Positions 1 through 12,538 of a stretch of 64,000 nucleotides of DNA are shown here, in pieces. The stretch lies in NCBI GenBank assembly GCA_022376925.1, contig JAIOJX010000002.1, forward strand, positions 41,005,501 to 41,069,500, in the 5' to 3' direction. How positions within the stretch are numbered: the stretch's first letter is position 1; each line of letters opens with the position of its first letter. The DNA comes from Tragulus kanchil (Eukaryota; Chordata; Mammalia; Artiodactyla; Tragulidae). A program made the translations under genes and the position numbers. The notes beneath the pieces were generated by a model. That model made no database searches, was not told the origin of the DNA, and saw only the letters and a program-made list of their open reading frames with translations.

Positions 1-232
1 CAGTTAGAAGATGGGAGGAAACACATTATAAAACATCTAGGTGGGGCTTCCCTGGTGGTCAGTGGGTAAGGACACCACCTTGCAGTGCAAGGGGCGCCGG
101 TTCGAACCCTGGCCTGGGAAGATCCCACGTGCCGCGGAGCGGCTGGACCGATGCGTCCAAATACTGAGCCGGAGCTCTGAAGCGCATGCACCCAGAGCGG
201 CTGGACCAGAGGCCATCGGTGGGAGCCTCCAC
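1..232. repeat. Displaced partial duplicate of 1135-1377
   Basis: Positions 1-198 match 1135-1332 base for base over long stretches. The match then becomes indel-rich to about 232, after which the sequence changes completely. The copy stops inside a SINE, so it is not a separate insertion. It is best read as an end fragment joined to unrelated sequence. Confidence 0.9.
42..198 (+). mobile_element. CHR-like tRNA-derived SINE, truncated copy
   Basis: It begins with the ruminant/cetacean SINE head GGGGCTTCCCTGGTGG. An intact Pol III B box (GGTTCGAAC) sits near 99-107. The 3' half and A-rich tail seen in the copy at 1176-1502 are missing here. Confidence 0.8.
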
Positions 233-1107
233 ATGAAATTGAGGGATAGTATGACAACCCTTCAGATTAAAAGAATTCCAAGAGGTTATTTTGATCGGTT
301 TTATGAAAATAAATGTGACAGCCTGTATGAGCTGGGTAAGGATGGTGAAAGGAGGAGAGAGACGCAGACACTGTTCTGAGAGCTGCCCCTCCCCTCCAGC
401 AACCTCACCCTGCTTCTAAATGGCTTTCCAGTAGTTTTACTGGATGATTACACTAGATCATTAGGGAACAGATCACGCTAATGCCTTTAACCTCTTCCAG
501 AGCTTAGAAAAAGAAAGAAATATTGAAAATCCTTTTCAGGACATAAGGCCAACATTAAAACAAGACTCCAAAATTATATCACAAGGGAGAAAATTATAGA
601 TCAATTTTATAATTAAATGAACTGAGTCATACGCTCATAGATTAAAATTAACTCCATAGACTTTGAAACACACTTGAAACATTATCATCCATTCTTCTTT
701 CTAAAAAGCTCTTAAATATAGAAATAGGTGCATTCTTTAAAGTCTATCTAATGATGAACCCCAAATTTTGCAAGAAGCTCAGTGAAAAAGCCTTTGACAT
801 TCCAGTTACAGCCACGGCAAGGCCAGATTCTGACCACCACCCAAGGGTCCTTGTGCTGGAGGTTGGGGTGTCACCAAGGACACAACGTTCCCTCCCCAGC
901 TTGCTTAGTTCACCTCGAAGGGCATTTTACTTGGCACGGATCTGGATATACCAACCAACACAACTGGACAGAAGGAAGAAATGGGATATAAAAACCAGGA
1001 AGTAGAAGGTAAAATAATGGTTTATATGCAGATTTTATGACTATTCATTACTAATTTAAAAATCAACTGAAAAACTATTACCTAGATAGAAAATTGTATA
1101 TGGAAAT
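233..1107. other. Single-copy AT-rich intergenic DNA
   Basis: No repeat family or gene is recognised. The open frames at 751-1005 and 782-991 overlap in different frames, have no similarity I recognise and lack splice or coding context, so they are treated as chance. Confidence 0.6.
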
Positions 1108-1175
1108 CATTAGTCTACAATACACAAGCCCAAGCAGTTAGAAGATGGGAGGAAACACATTATAAAACATCTAGG

Positions 1176-1502
1176 TGGGGCTTCCCTGGTGGTCAGTGGG
1201 TAAGGACACCACCTTGCAGTGCAAGGGGCGCCGGTTCGAACCCTGGCCTGGGAAGATCCCACGTGCCGCGGAGCGGCTGGACCGATGCGTCCAAATACTG
1301 AGCCGGAGCTCTGAAGCGCATGCACCCAGAGCCGGTGCTCTGTGACAACAGAGGCCATCGCGATGGGAGGTCCACATGGGCCAAAGAACAAAGATGGATG
1401 AAAATGGACAAATGAAAGACCAGTAGAAGTGGCCCGCCTGCTCCAATCCCTCCCCACCCTACCCCACTCAAATAAATAAATAAATAAATCTTAAAAAAAA
1501 AA
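1176..1502 (+). mobile_element. CHR-like tRNA-derived SINE, complete (SINE A)
   Basis: It has a full SINE head, a B box, a body and a tail of AAAT repeats followed by poly-A. The 7-base motif ATCTAGG flanks it at 1169-1175 and 1507-1513, compatible with a target-site duplication. The family name is from recognition only; a CHR-2 type of Cetartiodactyla is most likely. Confidence 0.8.
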
Positions 1503-1513
1503 AATTATCTAGG

Positions 1514-1832
1514 GGGCTTCCCTGGTGGTCCAGTGGGTAAGGACACCGCCTTGCAGTGCAAGGGGCTCCAGTTCCATTCCTGGCCTAGGAAGATCCCACG
1601 TGCCGCGGAGCGGCTGGACTGATGTGTCCAATTACCGAGCCGGAGCTCTGGAGCACATGTGCCCAGAGCCGGTGCTCTGCGACAACAGAGGCCACCACGA
1701 TGGGAGGCCCACATGGGCCAAAGAACAAAAAAGATGGATGAAAATAGATAAATGAAAGACCAATAGAAGTGGCCCACTCGCCCCCCTCCCACCACCCCCA
1801 AAATAAATAAATAAATAAACCTTTAAAAAAAA
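1514..1832 (+). mobile_element. CHR-like tRNA-derived SINE, complete (SINE B)
   Basis: It lies head-to-tail directly after SINE A, with the same family structure and an AAAT-plus-poly-A tail. ATCTAGG occurs on both sides (1507-1513 and 1838-1844), so all three boundaries of the A-B pair carry the same target motif. The B box is partly decayed (GTTCCATTCC). Confidence 0.8.
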
Positions 1833-2359
1833 AAAACATCTAGGAACACAACCAGCTCCCCAGGCACACATCAACTTGAGGGAAATTTTGAAATGGAGCT
1901 GAGATGCAAATGAAGCCTTCAGCAATGGAAAACCACACTTAATCTCGGGAGGAATTATTAATTTAATAAGAGTGATCATCTTCCTTAAATTAATCTTGAA
2001 AGCTAATGCAGTCACAATAGAATAGCAACATTTTGGAAAATAGTAAGGGGTAAAACGCCAACTTTTCAAATTTTATGTGGCGATATTTTAAAAAGTAAAA
2101 ATAGGAGGTTTCTGAAGAGAAATAGTACAGAGGGAAAGGTTTCTGCCTCTTGGGAAGGTAGAGGAGGTGTATCCCTCCCGTGAGTAAAACTAAAAGCCCT
2201 GACATTATGTGCGAAACATGGACAGTCATCTCTGAGAAGAATGCCTGGGCCCTCAGAGCCAAGGAAGGACATGGGGCTGACTTCCTGGGTGCATTAGTCT
2301 ACAATACACAAGCCCAAGCAGTTAGAAGATGGGAGGAAACACATTATAAAACATCTAGG

Positions 2360-2634
2360 TGGGGCTTCCTGGGAAGACCCACGGGTGGCCAAGATCCGTG
2401 CTGAGCGGCTGGACCGATGCGTCCAAATACTGAGCCGGAGCTCTGAAGCGCATGCACCCAGAGCCGGTGCTCTGTGACAACAGAGGCCATCGCGATGGGA
2501 GGTCCACATGGGCCAAAGAACAAAGATGGATGAAAATGGACAAATGAAAGACCAGTAGAAGTGGCCCGCCTGCTCCAATCCCTCCCCACCCTACCCCACT
2601 CAAATAAATAAATAAATAAATCTTAAAAAAAAAA
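2360..2634 (+). mobile_element. Duplicate of SINE A with collapsed 5' half
   Basis: From 2404 on it matches SINE A at offset 1132. The first ~100 bases of SINE A are reduced to about 45 scrambled bases. It is a product of the duplication, not an independent insertion. Confidence 0.85.
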
Positions 2635-2645
2635 AATTATCTAGG

Positions 2646-2964
2646 GGGCTTCCCTGGTGGTCCAGTGGGTAAGGACACCGCCTTGCAGTGCAAGGGGCTC
2701 CAGTTCCATTCCTGGCCTAGGAAGATCCCACGTGCCGCGGAGCGGCTGGACTGATGTGTCCAATTACCGAGCCGGAGCTCTGGAGCACATGTGCCCAGAG
2801 CCGGTGCTCTGCGACAACAGAGGCCACCACGATGGGAGGCCCACATGGGCCAAAGAACAAAAAAGATGGATGAAAATAGATAAATGAAAGACCAATAGAA
2901 GTGGCCCACTCGCCCCCCTCCCACCACCCCCAAAATAAATAAATAAATAAACCTTTAAAAAAAA
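2646..2964 (+). mobile_element. Duplicate of SINE B
   Basis: It is identical or nearly so to 1514-1832 at offset 1132, including the tail and flanking motif. Confidence 0.85.
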
Positions 2965-3448
2965 AAAACATCTAGGAACACAACCAGCTCCCCAGGCACA
3001 CATCAACTTGAGGGAAATTTTGAAATGGAGCTGAGATGCAAATGAAGCCTTCAGCAATGGAAAACCACACTTAATCTCGGGAGGAATTATTAATTTAATA
3101 AGAGTGATCATCTTCCTTAAATTAATCTTGAAAGCTAATGCAGTCACAATAGAATAGCAACATTTTGGAAAATAGTAAGGGGTAAAACGCCAACTTTTCA
3201 AATTTTATGTGGCGATATTTTAAAAAGTAAAAATAGGAGGTTTCTGAAGAGAAATAGTACAGAGGGAAAGGTTTCTGCCTCTTGGGAAGGTAGAGGAGGT
3301 GTATCCCTCCCGTGAGTAAAACTAAAAGCCCTGACATTATGTGCGAAACATGGACAGTCATCTCTGAGAAGAATGCCTGGGCCCTCAGAGCCAAGGAAGG
3401 ACATGGGGCTGACTTCCCTGGGTGTTATTTCTCCCTAATGCATCCTAA

Positions 3449-3533
3449 GGGCTTCCCTGGTGGCTCAGTGGTAAAGAATCTGTCTGCCAATGCAGGAGAT
3501 ACAGGTTCAATGCCTGGGTCCCTGGTCAGAATT
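3449..3533 (+). mobile_element. Bov-tA SINE tRNA-part fragment
   Basis: A GGGCTTCCCTGGTGGCTCAG head and the tRNA-like part are present; the Bov-A body is missing. Confidence 0.75.
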
Positions 3534-4520
3534 AGGGGCTGAAAAACAAGAAGTGCATTTTAATTTAACATGAGTAGCTTTTGCCATTTGAGGAGGGAGA
3601 AGAAAATCATCTCCCCAAGGGGAAAACCCATACAAACTCCAGGTCTTCCTTCAGCGTCTGCAGCCGGCTGGCTGTGCATGTCCAGCCCCTAACTCTTTTT
3701 ATTTGAAACAACTTCTGCACCTCACATGATCCTGAGTCCAGAATCGTCCACATGCTCTCAGAGTCCATTGAGTTCTTCAGGCTGAAGGACAACTACAGGG
3801 AAACATAGTATTAACAGCTGCACATAGTACATAGTAGCTTGTTTCCTGAGTTTGGGGAGAGGGATGGTTGCAGTTCAGGCCAGTCTAAGAAAGTGCTACT
3901 TTACACATCAATCATGAGTCTCCAGGAGCCATAGCAGAGAATAAATCCCCAGGCCCAGGCCACAACTCGGGATACTTGATTTCAGATTCCTGGAGATAGA
4001 GCCCTCGTGTCTGCATCTTACTCCCCACACGATTCTTAGATACGCCAAATTTTAAGAATTGCAAGGCTACAGTTTTACTAAGATAAATAGCTACCTCTTT
4101 AGACAACGTCCAAAGGTCTTGTGAAGTTTTTAGACTTTTGTAATATATATCCAGCCTCTGTCACCTGTCCTTTCAATCACTTACCATGGGTAATGCATAT
4201 GCTCCAGCCTCTGTGTCACAATAGAATAGCAACATTTTGGAAAATAGGAAGGGGGAAAACGCCAACTTTTCAAATTTTATGTGGCGATATTTTAAAAAGT
4301 AAAAATAGGAGGTTTCTGAAGAGAAATAGTACAGAGGGAAAGGTTTCTGCCTCTTGGGAAGGTAGAGGAGGTGTATCCCTCCCGTGAGTAAAACTAAAAG
4401 CCCTGACATTATGTGCGAAACATGGACAGTCATCTCTGAGAAGAATGCCTGGGCCCTCAGAGCCAAGGAAGGACATGGGGCTGACTTCCCTGGGTGTTAT
4501 TTCCCCCTAATGCATCCTAA

Positions 4521-4605
4521 GGGCTTCCCTGGTGGCTCAGTGGTAAAGAATCTGTCTGCCAATGCAGGAGATACAGGTTCAATGCCTGGGTCCCTGGTCA
4601 GAATT
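4521..4605 (+). mobile_element. Duplicate of the Bov-tA fragment at 3449
   Basis: Same fragment at offset 1072, carried by the tandem duplication. Confidence 0.75.
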
Positions 4606-6280
4606 AGGGGCTGAAAAACAAGAAGTGCATTTTAATTTAACATGAGTAGCTTTTGCCATTTGAGGAGGGAGAAGAAAATCATCTCCCCAAGGGGAAAACC
4701 CATACAAACTCCAGGTCTTCCTTCAGCGTCTGCAGCCGGCTGGCTGTGCATGTCCACCCCCTAACTCTTTTTATTTGAAACAACTTCTGCACCTCACATG
4801 ATCCTGAGTCCAGAATCGTCCACATGCTCTCAGAGTCCATTGAGTTCTTCAGGCTGAAGGACAACTACAGGGAAACATAGTATTAACAGCTGCACATAGT
4901 ACATAGTAGCTTGTTTCCTGAGTTTGGGGAGAGGGATGGTTGCAGTTCAGGCCAGTCTAAGAAAGTGCTACTTTACACATCAATCATGAGTCTCCAGGAG
5001 CCATAGCAGAGAATAAATCCCCAGGCCCAGGCCACAACTCGGGATACTTGATTTCAGATTCCTGGAGATAGAGCCCTCGTGTCTGCATCTTACTCCCCAC
5101 ACGATTCTTAGATACGCCAAATTTTAAGAATTGCAAGGCTACAGTTTTACTAAGATAAATAGCTACCTCTTTAGACAACGTCCAAAGGTCTTGTGAAGTT
5201 TTTAGACTTTTGTAATATATATCCAGCCTCTGTCACCTGTCCTTTCAATCACTTACCATCAGAGAAGCTACAATTGCCACTTGAAGAAAGCAGTGCTTCA
5301 CAGAAACACTGTGAATAACAAATTACAGTAACTAGCTGGAGAGAACTCGATATGTTGCAATTCAGTATTTCCTAGCATATTGAAATTTAATATGTTTAGA
5401 ATGCTGAAAGAAGGAAGAGTCTGGAATTCTGTAAATGGTGGTTTCCAAAAGGAAAATACTTGACCTGGAATTAATTGGCCAGTTACAGATTGGTTAAACT
5501 TTTTAAACATATTTAAGAAAAAGTAATTCACCCCTTAGTTTCCCAAATTCCTCTTACTCTTCTACAGTGTTGCTGGGAATGAAGTCTACTTTGCTGTTGG
5601 TTTAGGATTCGACTCCCATGGAGTCCAGACTTCAGACTTCTTTCAGCTCTCCCATTCACCATCAGACAGACTCAGATGAGTGCTCACTTCAGGGACAGCC
5701 CTGAACAGAGTCAGCCTGCTGCAGCCCGGAGTAAGGATGCTCTGTGCCCAAGGGGGCACCTGGTCTCTTCCAGGATGCTCAGCAGCATGAGAGGAGGCAG
5801 AAGGAGGGTGAGCATCAGAATACATCTGGTGACAAAGGACAAGCAACATGATCCATCTACTTGGGGGGCTTCACCGTCTCTTCTCATGGTGAAATTTATC
5901 TTGAAATCTGAAGACGAATATCTCCCTCAAAGAGGTTTTTGAAGACTACACAAATATTTTCAAAGGGAGTTTACTTGAAAATAGGAAGCTTATTCTCTCT
6001 TCCTTGCAAAGGAATTTCAGCATCCTAACCTTTGCTTGAGTTGACATGCAAAACATAGTTCTCAAAACCACTCATTTATTAATTCAAAAACCTCTGCTAA
6101 GCATGTAAAAAGGATAAAATATTTATGAAGCTCACACTCCATGACTCTTAGTCAAATAATTACTATAGTGCAGAGGATTTAATATAACTTCTGTTTACAA
6201 CCTGGAGGCAAATAAGTTTCAGTATATCTAATGAAAAAATTAGGAAGCAAAACTTTCACGTTCCACCTGTGCTAGATAGA

Positions 6281-6483
6281 GGGCTTCCCTGGTGGCTCAG
6301 ATGGTAAAGAATCCTCCTGCAATGCAGAGACCTGGGCTTAATCCCAGGGTTGGGAAGATCCCCTGGAGAAGGGAATGGCAACCCATTCCAGTTTTCTTGC
6401 CTGGAGAATTCCATGGACCAAGAAGCCTGGCGAGCTACAGTCAATGGGGTCACAAAGAGTCAGACACAACTGAGTGACTAATA
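6281..6483 (+). mobile_element. Bov-tA SINE, complete
   Basis: The tRNA-Glu-like head is followed by the Bov-A body with the diagnostic blocks GGAAGATCCCCTGGAG, GCCTGGAGAATTCCATGGAC and a GACACAACTGAGTGACTAA-type end. This family is restricted to ruminants. Confidence 0.9.
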
Positions 6484-7432
6484 CACATCACTATACTAGT
6501 CTTAAATAATGCAGATCCTTTTTTCTGCATATTGAAATTTAATATGTTTAGAATGCTGAAAGAAGGAAGAGTCTGGAATTCTGTAAATGGTGGTTTCCAA
6601 AAGGAAAATACTTGACCTGGAATTAATTGGCCAGTTACAGATTGGTTAAACTTTTTAAACATATTTAAGAAAAAGTAATTCACCCCTTAGTTTCCCAAAT
6701 TCCTCTTACTCTTCTACAGTGTTGCTGGGAATGAAGTCTACTTTGCTGTTGGTTTAGGATTCGACTCCCATGGAGTCCAGACTTCAGACTTCTTTCAGCT
6801 CTCCCATTCACCATCAGACAGACTCAGATGAGTGCTCACTTCAGGGACAGCCCTGAACAGAGTCAGCCTGCTGCAGCCCGGAGTAAGGATGCTCTGTGCC
6901 CAAGGGGGCACCTGGTCTCTTCCAGGATGCTCAGCAGCATGAGAGGAGGCAGAAGGAGGGTGAGCATCAGAATACATCTGGTGACAAAGGACAAGCAACA
7001 TGATCCATCTACTTGGGGGGCTTCACCGTCTCTTCTCATGGTGAAATTTATCTTGAAATCTGAAGACGAATATCTCCCTCAAAGAGGTTTTTGAAGACTA
7101 CACAAATATTTTCAAAGGGAGTTTACTTGAAAATAGGAAGCTTATTCTCTCTTCCTTGCAAAGGAATTTCAGCATCCTAACCTTTGCTTGAGTTGACATG
7201 CAAAACATAGTTCTCAAAACCACTCATTTATTAATTCAAAAACCTCTGCTAAGCATGTAAAAAGGATAAAATATTTATGAAGCTCACACTCCATGACTCT
7301 TAGTCAAATAATTACTATAGTGCAGAGGATTTAATATAACTTCTGTTTACAACCTGGAGGCAAATAAGTTTCAGTATATCTAATGAAAAAATTAGGAAGC
7401 AAAACTTTCACGTTCCACCTGTGCTAGATAGA

Positions 7433-7635
7433 GGGCTTCCCTGGTGGCTCAGATGGTAAAGAATCCTCCTGCAATGCAGAGACCTGGGCTTAATCCCAGG
7501 GTTGGGAAGATCCCCTGGAGAAGGGAATGGCAACCCATTCCAGTTTTCTTGCCTGGAGAATTCCATGGACCAAGAAGCCTGGCGAGCTACAGTCAATGGG
7601 GTCACAAAGAGTCAGACACAACTGAGTGACTAATA
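7433..7635 (+). mobile_element. Bov-tA SINE, second copy
   Basis: Same element as 6281-6483 at offset 1152, copied by duplication. Confidence 0.9.
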
Positions 7636-8508
7636 CACATCACTATACTAGTCTTAAATAATGCAGATCCTTTTTTTCTGAATAAATGAAATATGCATTT
7701 GTTATAAGGAAATGATTTCCAATTTATTTAAAGGTTGAATAACAGTTGTTTGAAGTGCTTAGTCTGTTAGCAACACACCCTACCTACCCCTCAATCTCTT
7801 GAGAACCAAGTAATTATATTGTAACAAGAAAAAATTTTCAGATGCCAAAACTGAAATGCAGTTTTCTAAATTATTGCAGAAGGAGAGTGATTGTGTAACA
7901 CTCTGTTTTCCTAGTTGATACAATCTAGTTGTATGTTTTTTAAAAGAAACTAGAAAAAGAAAAACGAACAATAGCACTTCATGTGTTCAATTGGCGTGAG
8001 AGGAAGAAGACGATTTCTGAGGCTGGAGACCCTGGTGGGAAGGGTGTCATGTGACTTTATTTCATGCTGTGGCTGCACCGTGTGACCCTGGATGTTCACA
8101 GACCACAGATGTGTTTAATAAGGAAGCTCAGGACCCAGGCCCCACCATTTCTCATCCCGAGCCAGAAACAGCACTGTAGACAGTTCAACCTCCACGTGGT
8201 AAACAGCAAACTCGTCCAGAGCAGCTGTCCCTAATGACGGCGTCATGGGACACACGGGACAGCGTGGTCAGTCACAATCTGATGTCTGCTGGAGTGCTTT
8301 CCACAGACCACTCATTTTTAAAATGCTAAGCATGTAAAAGGATAAAATATTTATGAAGCTCACACTCCATGACTCTTAGTCAAATAATTACTATAGTGCA
8401 GAGGATTTAATATAACTTCTGTTTACAACCTGGAGGCAAATAAGTTTCAGTATATCTAATGAAAAAATTAGGAAGCAAAACTTTCACGTTCCACCTGTGC
8501 TAGATAGA

Positions 8509-8711
8509 GGGCTTCCCTGGTGGCTCAGATGGTAAAGAATCCTCCTGCAATGCAGAGACCTGGGCTTAATCCCAGGGTTGGGAAGATCCCCTGGAGAAGG
8601 GAATGGCAACCCATTCCAGTTTTCTTGCCTGGAGAATTCCATGGACCAAGAAGCCTGGCGAGCTACAGTCAATGGGGTCACAAAGAGTCAGACACAACTG
8701 AGTGACTAATA
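8509..8711 (+). mobile_element. Bov-tA SINE, third copy
   Basis: Same element as 6281-6483, carried by the next duplication (offset 1076 from the second copy). Confidence 0.9.
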
Positions 8712-9387
8712 CACATCACTATACTAGTCTTAAATAATGCAGATCCTTTTTTTCTGAATAAATGAAATATGCATTTGTTATAAGGAAATGATTTCCAATG
8801 TATTTAAAGGTTGAATAACAGTTGTTTGAAGTGCTGAGTCTGTTAGCAACACATCATACCTACCCCCTCAATCTCTTGAGAACCAAGTAATTATATTGTA
8901 ACAAGAAAAAAAATTTTCAGATGCCAAAACTGAAATGCAGTTTTCTAAATTATTGCAGAAGGAGAGTGATTGTGTAACACTCTGTTTTCCTAGTTGATAC
9001 AATCTAGTTGTATGTTTTTAACAGAAACTAGAAAAAGAAAAACGAACAATAGCACTTCATGTGTTCAATTGGCGTGAGAGGAAGAAGACGATTTCTGAGG
9101 CTGGAGACCCTGGTGGGAAGGGTGTCATGTGACTTTATTTCATGCTGTGGCTGCACCGTGTGACCCTGGATGTTCACAGACCACAGATGTGTTTAATAAG
9201 GAAGCTCAGGACCCAGGCCCCACCATTTCTCATCCCGAGCCAGAAACAGCACTGTAGACAGTTCAACCTCCACGTGGTAAACAGCAAACTCGTCCAGAGC
9301 AGCTGTCCCTAATGACGGCGTCATGGGACACACGGGGACAGCGTGGTCAGTCACAATCTGATGTCTGCTGGAGTGCTTTCCACAGAG

Positions 9388-11140
9388 CTGGCGCTTCCCC
9401 CTCAGGACCCAGTCCCTGGCCACCCTCTCCGTGAGTCCTCTCCTGACCACACCATTGAAGCGGCTCTGCCTCCACCTCTGTCTGTCCCAGTGGCTCTTCA
9501 ACAAAACACCTTGTTTTATCTCTATTATAGCACTTACCACTATAGGAAACTATTTTCCATGTTGATTTAGTGTTCACTCTTCTCTGTTGCAACATGACAC
9601 TTCTTGGGCAGGGCCCAGCTCTAGCTGAAGAAGCAGGGCTATTCATCTGACAAGTATTTATTGTTATGTCAGAAGCTGGGGGTAAAATGTTGAGGAGAGC
9701 AGACATGATCCTTGTCCTCGTGTGGTTTACGATGCTGTGGAGAAAAGACACAGCACGACACGTGTAAAATTATAACCAGGGTGAGTGCTGAGAAGGAGAG
9801 AAACACAGGCTGTTGGAGCCTATGATGGAAAATCTAATTAGTTGAGTAGATCGGAGAAGCTTTCTCCAGGGAAGAGGCTTTTGAGCTAAGATTTAAAAGA
9901 CACGTGGACGTGAATCAAGTGAAGAGAGTGGAGCTGTGGGAGCTTCAGGACAGGGGAAGATGATGCCAGAGCAGGGACAGAAGTATGACTGAAGGACTGG
10001 ACTACCAGGTACTGGGCTGAGAGCCGGGAGCCCGTGGTGGGCTCTGTATGGCTGGAACTTGCAGGGGTAGGGGGTGGCTTCCCCCCGAATGAAATGGAAT
10101 CCTCAAATGTTGTGGGGCGTGCGTCTGTCTGTGCGTGTGTTCACAGAGAACAACCAGAGTTGTATTCTGTGAAGATGGCCGTGTCTTACCTACAGAGGAG
10201 ATTTAGAGAGGGCACAGGTGGACCCTGCAGGAAGTCCTGGCAGTGCCCTTGGGAGACATGATCACAGTTTGGACTCAGGCAGTGATGGTGGAAAAGAAAT
10301 GAGTGGGCAGATCCTAGAAACACACTGAGTGAGATATCAAAAGGGCTTGGTGCTGAATCAGTCGTACAGGAGCCTCACCTGCCTGGGCATCGGGGTGAGT
10401 GAGTGGAGCAGGCAGGCTCTAAGGAGGAGGAGCTCCAGGAGACAGTTGGACCTTCGAGCGTGTGACTGGAGGTGGGGAGTGGATCAGTTAGAACTGCTTC
10501 CATTTCCTGAATGTCTGTGCATTAGGGCTTAGCTCTACTCTGTTCAACCTGAACAATTATTTATCCTCACTTTCTAATAGACCAATGGGATTCTGTCATT
10601 TTGTTTCTAACAACCCTAACCTCCACAAGATGTACAAAGCATCAAATAAGCCTCAGCTGCAGTGGGAGGACTTCGGAGGGAGTTGAAGAACTGCCTGTTG
10701 GCGGCTTCATCGATAGCAGATATGGGGCCAACAGCATGGAACCTGCTTTCGCAATCCTTTTTAAAAAGGTTAGTGGAACCTCAACATGATACTTCACAGA
10801 AACTGAGGAGAAATTGTCAGAACATTGTTTCATTTAATACCAACATCCAGGCCCAATCAAACAGTGTTTTGTAAATCACATTAGAATGATCATAGCACAT
10901 TTCAGATCAGATGGACACCCCTGTGACATAATTACCGTTTTGTATTATCTCCCCAGCCGACAGCAAAACCAGGCAGGCAATGTTTTAACTAAAACAACAG
11001 TTAGGTTGAGACCTACATCTGAGGTACTGTTTAAAGACAGCCCCAAAGTGTCTGAACCTGTGAGAAAATTAAATTAGGAGCAATTGCCTAGAATTTACCT
11101 AGAAGACATCCTGTTCCCTTCAGTTCCATCATCCTCATGC
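9388..11140. other. Single-copy intergenic DNA with an ancient repeat
   Basis: No gene is recognised. Open frames here have no recognised homology. About half of the stretch (9630-10480) resembles an old mammalian interspersed repeat. Confidence 0.55.
9630..10480 (+). repeat. Ancient mammalian interspersed repeat-like sequence
   Basis: It begins with a decayed 'ACAAGTATTTATTG' motif. A phrase like GAGGCTTTTGAGCTAAGA and a late GACATGATCACAGTTTGGA region follow, in the order seen in a widespread old mammalian repeat. I cannot assign the class by eye, and divergence is high. Confidence 0.4.
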
Positions 11141-11359
11141 TGTGTGTGCTGTGCTCAGTCGTGTTCTACTCTTGTGTGACCCCCTGGACGGTAGCCCACC
11201 AGGCTCCTCTGTCCATGGGATTTCCCAGGCAAGAATACTGGAGTGGGTTGCCATGCCCTCCTCCAGGGGATCTTCCTGACCCAGAGACTGAACCTGCGTC
11301 TCCTATGTCTTCTGCATTGGTAGGCAGATTCTTTACCACTGATCTGCCTGGGAAACCCC
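11141..11359 (-). mobile_element. Bov-tA SINE, minus strand
   Basis: Read on the minus strand it begins at 11359 with GGGGTTTCCCAGGCAGATC and runs through the Bov-A body to the GAGCACAGC end near 11150. It is more diverged than the element at 6281. Confidence 0.85.
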
Positions 11360-11916
11360 ACACATATCACAAACTGCTTAAGAGAAAAGAAATTTGTTAA
11401 TAATCTTAAAGTAAAAATAACCCCCTCCACACACAATTTACCATTTGTTTCACCATATTTTTTCTTCTGCTTTGGAAGAATTCAGTCTTCAGTCACTATA
11501 ATTTGACTTTAGACTAAAGCCAAAGGAGATATACAGTCCAAAGACTTAACCAGCCTTGACAAATGCATAAGAAGTGTAAAGGCAAGTGACCACCAGAAGA
11601 GCAACTGTGTGTCCGCAGTGACATACTAGTGGACCCAGGCATGTGTGAGTCCCTTCACAAACAGCCAAGTGATGGAGGAATGTGACTCGGAAGGAGTGCA
11701 CCTCCCATCCGGAAGGAGTGGAAGACTTGCCAGGGTGCCCATTGCCAAGGACACCGTCCTTTGGAGGCCACATGGTCCTGTGTTCGGGCAGGAGGACAGT
11801 GTTCCCTTGGGGTGTTTAGAGCATTGTCAGCCACACTAGGTGTACTGACGTCTACCCCTGGGAGACCTTGACATCTCTAACTGCTAAGACAGGTGTCTTA
11901 CATTGAGAGATATTTT
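11360..11916. other. Single-copy intergenic DNA
   Basis: I see no repeat family or coding signal. Two overlapping frames on opposite strands (11546-11773 minus, 11645-11839 plus) are considered chance. Confidence 0.5.
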
Positions 11917-12331
11917 CATGCAGTCTTCAGCCAAAATTCCTTTAGCATTATCTTCCCAACACTAAGGAAAGTAGGGGATATGCCACCCAATGTCAGCAAT
12001 ACAAACAGGAAGTGCTTTCCAGCCCTCCTCTATGGAGTTGCATTTATTACTTTCTGATTATACACAGAAACATGCTCGCATTAGTAAATTTGAAGAGGTA
12101 CGGAAAAAATATATAATGAATAAAATGAAAATCACCCAAAATCCCATCTCGAGAAATAACAGTTTTACCATTCTAATATATTTCCTTCCGATCTACACTT
12201 AAACATATATACCTTTTAAATACAACTGGTCTGCTTTTACCTCTGAAAGCACAGGTTCTGACTGGAGAAAGGATTTAAACCACCAAGCGGATTCTGCCAC
12301 TTCAGGTAGTCCTATGAAATAAAACTCATAT

Positions 12332-12538
12332 TTGTTGTTGTCGTTTAGTCGCCAGGTCACGTCAGACTCTGTCTGACCCCCTGGACTGCGGCACGCCAGG
12401 CTCCCCTGTCCTTCACTGCCTCCTGGAGTTTGCTCAGACTGTCCACTGAGTCAGTGGTGCCATCCAACCATCTCACCCTCTGTCTCCCCCTTCTCCTCCT
12501 GCCCTCAGTCTTTCCCAGAATGAGGGTCTTATCAAACA
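12332..12538 (-). mobile_element. BovB (RTE) LINE fragment, minus strand
   Basis: The minus-strand frame reads EGRRRRGRQRVRWLDG...LSKLQEAVKDRGAWRAAVQGV, the typical C-terminal end of the BovB reverse transcriptase ORF. One small deletion is visible in the TDSVDSLSK region. It is a 3'-end fragment only, so not mobile. Confidence 0.85.

Larger units (their letters stand above)
1108..3421. repeat. Direct tandem duplication, unit ~1.13 kb
   Basis: 1108-2290 is repeated at 2292-3421 (offset 1132 over most of the length). In the second copy about 50 bases of the first SINE are collapsed into a scrambled, indel-rich patch near 2364-2406; the rest is almost identical. The unit contains two SINEs and flanking unique DNA. 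Confidence 0.95.
3143..5259. repeat. Direct tandem duplication, unit 1072 bp
   Basis: 3143-4187 is repeated at 4215-5259 with few differences. Since 3143-3421 is already a copy of 2011-2289, that part occurs three times (2011, 3143, 4215). A 27-base linker joins the copies. Confidence 0.95.
5375..7679. repeat. Direct tandem duplication, unit 1152 bp, exact head-to-tail
   Basis: 5375-6526 is repeated at 6527-7679 with no linker. The junction simply switches from the end of the unit back to its start. A complete Bov-tA SINE is inside each copy. Confidence 0.96.
7220..9387. repeat. Direct tandem duplication, unit ~1.08 kb
   Basis: 7248-8306 is repeated at 8324-9387 (offset 1076 rising slightly). 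Copies differ by homopolymer and single-base indels, for example 6 versus 8 A near 7830/8908. The junction region 8307-8323 is a shortened version of 7220-7247. The SINE-containing first part is thus present three times. Confidence 0.94.

Noticed and set aside
99..107. tRNA gene suggested by the B box GGTTCGAAC
   Set aside because: It belongs to a tRNA-derived SINE; no cloverleaf or anticodon arm can be folded around it.
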